Origin: Clostridiales bacterium
Lineage (GTDB): Bacteria > Bacillota > Clostridia > Oscillospirales > Oscillospiraceae
Assembly (NCBI GenBank): GCA_004555705.1
Contig: SFHI01000028.1
Coordinates: 1 to 26,694 of the forward strand
Length of the DNA: 26,694 bases
Direction of reading: 5' to 3'
Part shown: positions 8,487 to 14,422 of the stretch, piece after piece
Position numbering within the stretch: position 1 is the stretch's first letter
How the letters are laid out: each line of letters starts with the position of its first letter
Notes under the pieces: generated by a model
The model's database searches: none
Seen by the model: only the letters and a program-made list of their open reading frames with translations
Told to the model about the DNA's origin: nothing
Program-made: the position numbers and the translations under genes

Positions 8487-8819
8487 TTACCTGTACAGAG
8501 ACTGTTCCCACTCGTAGAAACGGTTGCCCAGATTCCAACCCCACTTGAAACCCTTAATCATCCACTTCAGGGTATCCTTTACGGAGACACCTCCCGCCAC
8601 ATCGTTAAGCTCGGCCTCTGACAGTTCTCCTTCGGGAGGAGACATGGCAGCTTCCTTAAGTACCTCCATAAGCATGGAGAACTGGTCATCATTCAGCTGT
8701 ACGCCTTCCTTTGCAAATGCCTGGCGGATATCCTCCAAAGAGCCGCAGTTTTGCACGGTTGCCGCGAATTCATCGCTGTTGAGCAGCTGCTCAACCTTTT
8801 TGCCAATAGAAGTTTCCAT
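8487..8819 (-). CDS. Nif11-like leader precursor peptide (precursor 5)
   Basis: This is a 110-residue peptide with an acidic helical leader and a double-glycine cleavage site: GELSEAELNDVAGG at about 64-77. It is typical of the Nif11-like leader family processed by C39 peptidase ABC exporters. Cleavage after GG would release a 33-residue peptide rich in Trp, Lys and aromatic residues (VSVKDTLKWMIKGFKWGWN and onward) with no Cys. Such a cationic amphipathic product looks like an unmodified bacteriocin-type peptide. AGGTG precedes the ATG. The gene lies 17 bp after precursor 4 and is probably cotranscribed with it from the ECF-type promoter at 9220-9247. The exporters at 14423-20639 are the evident secretion route. 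Confidence 0.88.
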   Translation of the reverse strand: METSIGKKVEQLLNSDEFAATVQNCGSLEDIRQAFAKEGVQLNDDQFSMLMEVLKEAAMSPPEGELSEAELNDVAGGVSVKDTLKWMIKGFKWGWNLGNRFYEWEQSLYR

Positions 8820-8836
8820 AACACTTCACCTATCCT

Positions 8837-9160
8837 TTACTTTTTTCTCCAACCCTTAATAGTACGGTAACCGTAAGCGGTAAAGAATCCCAGTTCAGCG
8901 GCGGCCACAGTAAGCACGATCGCAGTGCTGACCAGAATACCCCCGGCAACATTCTCCAGATCGTCCTCGTTCAACTCTCCGAGCTGGTGAATCCGCGCGG
9001 ATTCCTGCAGCATTCTCTCAACGTCCTCTACAGTCATATCCTCAACACCGTTCGCGGCAAAGAGATCCCGAACTTGGACGTTATTCTCCGCCTTTTCCAA
9101 GGCACTCAGAAAAGACTTTTCCTGTAGCAGTGCATTGATTTTCTCGATTTTTTTATCCAT
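8837..9160 (-). CDS. Nif11-like leader precursor peptide (precursor 4)
   Basis: This is a 107-residue precursor whose leader ends GELNEDDLENVAGG (about 61-74). The predicted 33-residue mature part starts ILVSTAIVLTVAAAELGFF and ends with the basic tail IKGWRKK, so it is a hydrophobic, membrane-spanning-like peptide with a cationic end and no Cys. The leader differs from precursors 1-3 but matches precursor 5 in length and layout, making 4 and 5 a likely two-peptide pair. AAAGGAG seven to eight bases before the ATG supports the start. A TGTAAC-N14-CGTGTATA promoter is 60 bp upstream. A membrane-active bacteriocin is plausible; a signalling peptide is the alternative. Confidence 0.88.
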   Translation of the reverse strand: MDKKIEKINALLQEKSFLSALEKAENNVQVRDLFAANGVEDMTVEDVERMLQESARIHQLGELNEDDLENVAGGILVSTAIVLTVAAAELGFFTAYGYRTIKGWRKK

Positions 9161-9219
9161 AATGATTTCTCCTTTCAGTTATTCAGATTCCGCTTTTGCA
9201 GCTGACCTTTTTGTAGTTT

Positions 9220-9247
9220 TATACACGACATTGGAGGAAGTGTTACA
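9220..9247 (-). promoter_or_regulatory. ECF-type promoter before precursors 4 and 5
   Basis: Read on the minus strand the site is TGTAAC-N14-CGTGTATA, 28 bp, ending 60 bp before the start codon at 9160. The same text and spacing occur at 10381-10408 (minus) and 21192-21219 (plus). TGTAAC is a known -35 form for several ECF sigma factors. Confidence 0.75.
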
Positions 9248-9298
9248 TATTTTTTTGTCGCAATAGTGCTGACACCATTTGAGTTGCTGTAGATTTGC

Positions 9299-9658
9299 TT
9301 AGAGAGCAAAACTGTGGAAGTAAACAAGGCATCCCAATACCTTTCGCCACTGGTCACTAGGCCCTATACTCCAAATTACATTTACCACGGCCATTTGGGC
9401 GGGCGGGAACGAGGGAACAGAATGGGAAAAGGAAACGGGAAAGAATGGAGGCCTCAGAATATCTCCCCAGTTGATCTTTGCCACCGCATCGAGGGCATTC
9501 TCGCTCAGTTCGCCTTCAGGGCCGGAAGGAACGAGTTCTTCCTGCGGCTCTGCCGTGATGGGGATTCTCGCCTCAGCGCAGGCCCGGACCGCATCTTCCG
9601 GGGATACCGCGTTTCAGGGCTTATCCTCCAGCGCAGCACTGATTGTTATCTCTGCCAT
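9299..9658 (-). pseudogene. Degenerate Nif11-like precursor gene (precursor 3)
   Basis: Starting at ATG 9658, after an AAAGGA ribosome binding site, the frame reads MAEITISAALEDKP and then hits TGA (9614-9616, codon 15). Beyond the stop the same frame continues as a clear relative of precursor 1: NAVSPEDAVRACAEARIPIT, then PSGPEGELSENALDAVAKIN. The usual double glycine is lost (VAKI instead of VAGG), and the post-leader INWGDILR motif runs on into a long tail that does not resemble the others. With a nonsense codon and a lost cleavage site, this looks like a decayed duplicate. A GTG restart at 9484 would make only a leaderless fragment. Confidence 0.8.
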
Positions 9659-9770
9659 ACAGATTGATCTTTCCTTTATTTGCCCTCCGCTTCTGCGTAC
9701 AATGTTTCCTATATAGAGGGGGGAGTCGCGTTGCAAACAGATACGTAATTTGGGGATGAACCCGTCACTT

Positions 9771-10040
9771 TCACCTTCTCCACGGATGAATCGGGCCAAA
9801 AGGTAGAGGCAGTCGTCTCAAAATATCCCACCAGTTGATCCCTCTGCCGCCCGCCACCGCGTCGAGTGCATCCTCGCCAAGTTCTCCGTCCTCTCCAGCC
9901 TGATACTAGCGGAGGGCCTCTTCCAGCTGCTTGCGGGTTACCTCGATGCCTTCCTCCGCGAAAGCCTTGATCACGTCCTCCATGGTTTGGGCTGCCGCGA
10001 GCTTTGCTTCCAGGGCTTCGCTCATGGTCTTTTCGTCCAT
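9771..10040 (-). pseudogene. Nif11-like precursor with one in-frame TAG (precursor 2)
   Basis: A strong AAAGGAG precedes ATG 10040. The leader reads MDEKTMSEALEAKLAAAQTM and continues through RKQLEEALR, then TAG (9906-9908, codon 45). The same frame resumes at once with YQAGEDGELGEDALDAVAGG and a 24-residue core beginning RGINWWDILRRLPLPFGP, then a normal stop at 9771. Apart from the one TAG the gene is perfect, with an intact GG site and core. It is therefore either a very recent nonsense mutant or a gene read through at TAG. It lies 23 bp after precursor 1 and would share its transcript. Without readthrough only a 44-residue leader fragment is made. Confidence 0.82.
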
Positions 10041-10063
10041 GTCTACGCTCCTTTCTTTTGAAT

Positions 10064-10324
10064 TTACCAGGAACTCCCGCCGCCACCACCAGAACCGCTG
10101 GGGGTGCGGGAGGTGTGGTACCATCTGCGAATCCAGTCCAGAATACCGCCGCCGCTGACGTTATCCAGCGCGGCTTCGCCCAGCTCGCCGTCTGGGCCGG
10201 AAGGAACAGGGGGCTCCAGCTGTTCTGCCGTGATGGGGATTCCCGCCTCGGCGCAGGCCCGAACCGCCTCTTCCGGGGTCGCCGCATTTCTGAGCCGCTC
10301 CTCCAGAGCTTCGCTGATCATCAT
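10064..10324 (-). CDS. Nif11-like leader precursor peptide (precursor 1)
   Basis: This 86-residue precursor starts at the first of two adjacent ATG codons (10324), after AAGGGAG. The leader contains PEEAVRACAEAGIPITAEQL and ends GELGEAALDNVSGG (about 46-59). Cleavage there gives a 27-residue product starting GILDWIRRWYHTSRT with a glycine-rich tail ending in W and no Cys. The IxWxxILRR-like start recurs in precursors 2 and 3. It is the first gene after the ECF-type promoter at 10381-10408 (57 bp upstream). The leader type and the exporter operon next door make it a probable substrate of the C39 ABC transporter at 17636-19801. Mature activity is unknown. Confidence 0.87.
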   Translation of the reverse strand: MMISEALEERLRNAATPEEAVRACAEAGIPITAEQLEPPVPSGPDGELGEAALDNVSGGGILDWIRRWYHTSRTPSGSGGGGGSSW

Positions 10325-10380
10325 ACAGATTCTCCCTTCTTCCATTGGTCACGCGCTTGCCCATGACCTTTTCAGAAGTA

Positions 10381-10408
10381 TATACACGGCATTGAAAAAA
10401 ACGTTACA
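10381..10408 (-). promoter_or_regulatory. ECF-type promoter before precursors 1 and 2
   Basis: On the minus strand the site is TGTAAC-N14-CGTGTATA, 28 bp, with the T-rich spacer start GTTTTTTT. It ends 57 bp before the start codon at 10324. It is the same motif and spacing as the sites at 9220 and 21192. Confidence 0.78.
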
Positions 10409-10452
10409 TAATCGGATGAAAAAAAGCAAAAAACATATCTGGCCTGAGCGGA

Positions 10453-10644
10453 AAATTGTTGTTTGAAAGTGCGCGTTACAAATTACCTGTCATTGCGAAC
10501 CAGTCCGCAGACTGGTGTGGCAATCCCCCGGTTAGAGGAGAAATGTACCGAAATCGCTACCTGGTTCCATGGGGCCGGGGGATTGCCACGCCACTCAAGC
10601 GCACTGGCTCGCAATGACAGCATTTATTATCCAAACAACAATTT
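10453..10644 (+). repeat. MITE-like palindromic repeat (REP-1 family), copy B
   Basis: A 192-bp element runs from AAATTGTTGTTT (10453-10464) to AAACAACAATTT (10633-10644), perfect inverted termini. Inner arms include GTCATTGCGAACCAGTCCGC and a matching ACTGGCTCGCAATGACA on the right. It ends 7 bp from the stop codon of the PP2C gene at 10652, marking the boundary between the export operon and the precursor cluster. Confidence 0.87.
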
Positions 10645-10651
10645 GTCCGTT

Positions 10652-11356
10652 TCAGTCCGCGAAGATGCAGATGGCGGTGTTGTTATCCTGTTTGGGGTCT
10701 CCGGCGGCGGTTACGATTTCCCGCATGGCGGTGAGCCAGCCTTCGGGGGTTTGGGCGTCCTGGAGGGTGCGGAGCATAGCCTCCTCGGTGACCGGCTCCC
10801 AGAAGCCGTCGGAGCAGATTAAGAAGCGATCCCCGGGGCGCACCGTCAGCTCGGCGCTGTCCACCTTAGGTTCCTCGCTGTCCTCCCCCAGCACCCGGAA
10901 CAGCTTGTTGCGATCCTTGTGATGGCGGATTTCCTCCGGAGGGAGCTTTCCCACCAGGGCGGCCATCTGCACCAGGCTGTGATCCACGGATTGGAACAGG
11001 ATTCTCCCGTCCCGGAACTGATAGACCCGGCTGTCGCCCACATGGGCTTCCACGGCCAGGGTATCCTTCAGCCACAGGGCGGCCAGAGTGGTCAGCGCTC
11101 CGGTTCGGGTGTCCCGGATGGCTGTGTCCGCGTGGATGAGCGCGTAGGCCAGGGTATCCTCCTCCGGCTCCGCGGCCTCCAGCTCGGTGCGGACGCTGTC
11201 CACCGCCAGCCGGGAGGCCACCTCCCCGTCCGCATGGCCGCCCAGGCCGTCCGCCACCAGCGCCAGCAGCCCGCCGCCGGAGGGAAACAGCCCCAGGCTG
11301 TCCTCGTTATTCTCCCGATTGCCGGAATCGGTATAGCTTGCGTAGATAAATTCCAT
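10652..11356 (-). CDS. PP2C (PPM) family Ser/Thr phosphatase, operon-terminal
   Basis: This 234-residue soluble phosphatase of the metal-dependent PPM family removes phosphate from Ser/Thr. All key motifs are present: GNRENNED near the N-terminus, VADGLGGHADGE (metal-binding Asp), HVGDSRVYQF, LICSDGFWE and the final metal Asp in KQDNNTAI. GGGAGG before ATG 11356 sets the start. It is the last gene of the eight-gene minus-strand operon and begins 16 bp after the lipoprotein gene. In this setting it could reset phosphothreonines read by the FHA domains of the TIR-FHA protein. The cognate kinase may be the one at 24373. Partner identity is inference. Confidence 0.93.
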   Translation of the reverse strand: MEFIYASYTDSGNRENNEDSLGLFPSGGGLLALVADGLGGHADGEVASRLAVDSVRTELEAAEPEEDTLAYALIHADTAIRDTRTGALTTLAALWLKDTLAVEAHVGDSRVYQFRDGRILFQSVDHSLVQMAALVGKLPPEEIRHHKDRNKLFRVLGEDSEEPKVDSAELTVRPGDRFLICSDGFWEPVTEEAMLRTLQDAQTPEGWLTAMREIVTAAGDPKQDNNTAICIFAD

Positions 11357-11372
11357 GAATGACCTCCCGGCA

Positions 11373-12647
11373 TTACCAGTTGGTGCCAAAAGTGGTTATG
11401 TTCTGAACCGTACCGGGTTCATTGCTGCACCAGTGTGGCTCCTTTTTCACACTGCTCCATTCCGTCTGGGTGCCGGCGTAGCGCAGCTTCTCCAGGGAGC
11501 GGGCTCCGAAGAAGAACTCGTCGCCCACGGATTTCAGAGATTTGGGAAGGGTGAGCCGGCGCAGACCCTCGCAGTTGTAGAAGGCCCGCTCTTCAATGGT
11601 TTCCACCCCCTCAGGCAGAACCATTTCCGTCAGCTTCTTGCAGCCGGAAAAGGCCTCGGCGCCAATGGATGTGACGGAGGCGGAAAGGGTCACGGTTTCC
11701 AGCGTCTCGCAGCCCCGGAAGCTGGCTCTGCCGACGGGGGAGTCGCATTCCAAAGTCCGCAGTTCCGTGCAGCCGGCGAAGAGCTCCTGTCCCATAGCGG
11801 TGACGAAGCTCCCGATCCGGGCGGTGGTCAGGCCGGTGCAGCGGGCAAAGGCTCCGTCCCCGATTTCCTGGAGGCTTTCGGGAAGCTTCAGATTCCGCAA
11901 AGCGGTGCAGCCTTCAAAGGCATGGCTGCCGATGACGGCAAGCTCCCCGGAAAAGCGGATGTTCTCCAGAGCGGTGCAGCCGGAGAAGGCGCTGATGCCC
12001 ACCTCCCGGACGGTATTCTCCAGTTCCAGACTCACCAGCGAGGTGATTCCCCGGAAGGAGGATTCCCCCGCGTCGCAGCCCAGGGTCAGGCTGGTGAGTC
12101 CGGTGCAGCCCTCGAACACATAGAAGCCCAGCTCCCGTATGCCGCTGCCCAGCTCGGCGTACTGCAAGCCCGTGCAGCCGGAGAAGGCATAGTCCCCGAT
12201 TTTTTCCAGTCCGTTACCGAAGCTGATCTGGGTCAGGCCGGTGCAGCCGGAGAAGGCCCGGGTTCCGATTTCCCGGACGGAGCTGCCCACCACCAGCTTC
12301 TGGAGCTTGGAGGCTCCGGAGAAGGCTCCGTTGGCTACAACGCCCACCCCATCTCCCAGCTCCAGGGAGGTGATCTTGTCCTGATACATCTGGAAAAGGA
12401 GGGAATCCGGCACGCTCTGGAGGATATCTCCGCCGGAGAGCACCAGCCGTCCGTCATCGTAAAGCTGGAATTGAACGCCGTCATCCAGCTGCTCGTCGCA
12501 CACCAGGAAAGCACCCAGTCCCCCGGTGTCCGGCTCCGTGGCGGAGGGCGCGGCTTCCAGGCCGGTAGACCACGTAGGTTTGGGCTTGGAGCAGCCTGAC
12601 AGCAGTACGCAGGCTGCCAGAACCAGGCAGAAAAGTAATTTTTTCAT
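11373..12647 (-). CDS. Leucine-rich-repeat (BspA/LRR_5-type) lipoprotein
   Basis: This 424-residue surface protein starts MKKLLFCLVLAACVLLSGC, a lipoprotein signal with the lipobox Cys at residue 19, so it should be anchored outside the membrane. From about residue 90 it has a dozen or so BspA-type repeats of roughly 23 residues with the core FSGCTGLxxxxLGxxLxxIG (for example AFSGCTGLTQISFGNGLEKI). Such repeats bind proteins or peptides. AAGGAGT precedes the ATG. It lies 12 bp after the TIR-FHA gene and 16 bp before the PP2C gene, inside the export operon. An outside-facing peptide receptor, immunity factor or adhesin would each fit. It is the only clearly surface-exposed candidate sensor in the operon. 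Confidence 0.9.
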   Translation of the reverse strand: MKKLLFCLVLAACVLLSGCSKPKPTWSTGLEAAPSATEPDTGGLGAFLVCDEQLDDGVQFQLYDDGRLVLSGGDILQSVPDSLLFQMYQDKITSLELGDGVGVVANGAFSGASKLQKLVVGSSVREIGTRAFSGCTGLTQISFGNGLEKIGDYAFSGCTGLQYAELGSGIRELGFYVFEGCTGLTSLTLGCDAGESSFRGITSLVSLELENTVREVGISAFSGCTALENIRFSGELAVIGSHAFEGCTALRNLKLPESLQEIGDGAFARCTGLTTARIGSFVTAMGQELFAGCTELRTLECDSPVGRASFRGCETLETVTLSASVTSIGAEAFSGCKKLTEMVLPEGVETIEERAFYNCEGLRRLTLPKSLKSVGDEFFFGARSLEKLRYAGTQTEWSSVKKEPHWCSNEPGTVQNITTFGTNW

Positions 12648-12659
12648 GGCGTTGACTCC

Positions 12660-14045
12660 TTACAGTGGAATGGAATAGTATTCCAGCGTGGTGTCCCCCA
12701 GGCGAATCCGGTCGCCGGAGGACAGTGGCTTCGAGCTGCCCGGCTCCATCCGCTTCTCGTTGAGGAAGGTGCCGTTGCCGCCTTCGGGGCTTTCGTCCGT
12801 CAGGCAGACCCCCTCGGGGGTGCGGCGGAGGGCGGCGTGGGCGACACGGTGAATCTTTTGATCGGACAGGGTGCCGTCGGGCCATTTGTGGGAGCGGTCC
12901 AGCGGCAGGGTATCGCCCTCCAGGAATTTCACGGCGGTTTTCTCCGGGTTCAGCAGGAACTCCACGCTGTCCCGGCCGCGCAGGGTGCGGGTCAACGCCT
13001 CGCCCACATAGATCAGCAGCTCCTCATGCAGCCGGAACACCGCCGGATCCTCCAGCAGCACCTGTACACCCGGCTCCAGCCGCGCCCCGTTCAGGAAGGT
13101 GCCGTTGGTGGAGTTCGCGTCGCTGAGGTAGCACTTCCCATCCACGCGGATCAGCTCCGCGTGGCTCTTGCTGATATAGTCATTTCCGTCGATGCATACG
13201 TCGCATTTGATGGGGGAACGGCCCAGCCTGGTCTGGGGCTTGGTGAGCCGGTAGCACTGTCCCCTGCCAGGACGCAGCAGCAATGCCGTGCCGTAGTGGC
13301 TGACCCGGATCGTTTTCTCAAAATCCTCCTCGTCGACGAGCTTGCGCACCAGTACGGTTCGTTCGTCATCATCCACCGGGTCAGGGTCCGGCACCACAGG
13401 GGGCTTTTCCGGAACTACGGGGGGCTTCTCCGGTACTACGGGAGACTTCTCCGGCACCACCGGAGGCTTCTCCGGTACCACCGGAGGCTTCTCCGGTACC
13501 ACCGGAGGCTTCTCCGGCACCACGGGAGACTTCTCCGGTACCACCGGAGGCTTCTCCGGTACCACGGGGAGCTTCGGGCGCAGCAGGACGCTGCCCTCCG
13601 GGGCGCGGCAATGGGCGAACTCCTCCGCCTCAAAAATCTTCTCCAGCAGTGCCCTGGGGGAGGGGTAGTCCTCGCTTCTCAGGTAATGCAGGTAGCTCAG
13701 CTGCATCCGCAGTCCCTTGGGCAGCTCCGCACTTTCAATGAGAACGGGGATAACCTTCTTCCTGCATTTCAGGGCATAGACGATCTCGCTTTTGCAGTTG
13801 TGGGACAGGCTGGAATTGCCGGAGATGAAGGCGAGACACACCCCGCACTCCTCCAGCCTGCTCTCGATGTTCTCCAGCCAGTCGTCACCGGCGTGGTTCC
13901 CGTCGTCGTACCAGACCCGGAATCCCGCCCCGGCGATCTGTTCAAACAGCGGATAGAGCCTGGCCTTATCGGCATGGCAGTAGCTCAGAAAGACGTAGGG
14001 TTCCTTCCCTTCAAAGGGTATCGCGCGGCAGATCATTGCATTCAC
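12660..14045 (-). CDS. TIR - proline-rich linker - FHA - FHA fusion protein
   Basis: This is a 461-residue cytoplasmic protein. Residues about 14-140 form a TIR domain (YVFLSYCHADKARLYPLFEQ; DDWLENIESRLEECGVCLAF; then SEIVYALKCRKKVIPVL), with Glu87 at the position of the catalytic glutamate of NAD-cleaving TIR domains. Residues 160-222 are nine near-perfect heptads of the type PVVPEKP. The first FHA domain (about 265-345) has the pThr-binding features LGRS, SKSHAEL and NSTNGTFLNG. The second (about 375-460) is weaker (RSHKWPDG; GNGTFLNEKR). Two Thr residues between linker and FHA1 (DERTVLV, FEKTIRV) resemble phosphosites that FHA proteins bind in cis. The start is 1 bp after the STAS stop codon. 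It could be a phospho-gated effector or an adaptor. Confidence 0.9.
   Translation of the reverse strand: MNAMICRAIPFEGKEPYVFLSYCHADKARLYPLFEQIAGAGFRVWYDDGNHAGDDWLENIESRLEECGVCLAFISGNSSLSHNCKSEIVYALKCRKKVIPVLIESAELPKGLRMQLSYLHYLRSEDYPSPRALLEKIFEAEEFAHCRAPEGSVLLRPKLPVVPEKPPVVPEKSPVVPEKPPVVPEKPPVVPEKPPVVPEKSPVVPEKPPVVPEKPPVVPDPDPVDDDERTVLVRKLVDEEDFEKTIRVSHYGTALLLRPGRGQCYRLTKPQTRLGRSPIKCDVCIDGNDYISKSHAELIRVDGKCYLSDANSTNGTFLNGARLEPGVQVLLEDPAVFRLHEELLIYVGEALTRTLRGRDSVEFLLNPEKTAVKFLEGDTLPLDRSHKWPDGTLSDQKIHRVAHAALRRTPEGVCLTDESPEGGNGTFLNEKRMEPGSSKPLSSGDRIRLGDTTLEYYSIPL
13380..13568 (-). repeat. 21-bp tandem repeat coding for PVVPEKP heptads
   Basis: About nine copies of a 21-bp unit (plus-strand text such as GGCTTCTCCGGTACCACCGG) encode the proline-rich linker of the TIR-FHA protein. 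Units differ by a few bases, so copy number may vary between strains. Confidence 0.92.
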
Positions 14046-14046
14046 C

Positions 14047-14412
14047 TCAATCCTCGATCATCAGCAATTCCGTAAGCCCATACCGTTCCATCATCTGATA
14101 GACCTCATCGGGCAGTCCCCGCAGGATCAGCTCTCCCCGGCGGAAAAAGTCAGCGAGATGCTGGGAGTCCAGCATGGCGTTCATGCTGGCGGCGGATACA
14201 TATTCCACCCCCGCGAAGTCGATGACCACCTTCAGCCCCACGGAAATCAGGGCCTCCAGCTCATCCTGGATGGGTTGGGCGCACTCGCTGAGCAGTTCCC
14301 CCCGGAGCTTCATCAGGATGCCCCCGTCCTGGTCAGTCTCCTCCACCGACAAAACCATTTTGTCGTCCTTGTAAAAGAGCATGGTATCTCCGTCCATTTT
14401 ACGTGTCAGCAT
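14047..14412 (-). CDS. STAS-domain protein (anti-sigma-factor-antagonist-like)
   Basis: This 121-residue protein carries a STAS domain (about 18-118) of the kind found in anti-sigma factor antagonists. The core strand and loop read VVIDFAGVEYVSAASMNAML. In classical members the loop is DSSG, with the second Ser phosphorylated; here the aligned positions are Ala74-Ala75, so the usual phosphosite appears missing. GAGGAGG before the ATG fixes the start. It lies 10 bp after the second ABC transporter gene and 1 bp before the TIR-FHA gene. It may take part in partner switching with a sigma regulator, but no HATPase anti-sigma kinase gene is in the window. It could instead be a scaffold for the transporter or TIR-FHA protein. 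Confidence 0.88.
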   Translation of the reverse strand: MLTRKMDGDTMLFYKDDKMVLSVEETDQDGGILMKLRGELLSECAQPIQDELEALISVGLKVVIDFAGVEYVSAASMNAMLDSQHLADFFRRGELILRGLPDEVYQMMERYGLTELLMIED

Positions 14413-14422
14413 GGTAACCTCC

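Noticed and set aside
9700..9760. TGCAAC and TATATA before precursor 3 as another ECF promoter
   Set aside because: The bases and spacing deviate (no CGTG and TATA shifted), so it does not meet the pattern of the other three sites.
10470..10490. GTTACA inside repeat copy B as a fourth ECF -35 box
   Set aside because: The reverse strand reads TGTAACGCGC, but no CGTGTATA follows at the right distance, and the same text is in every REP-1 copy.
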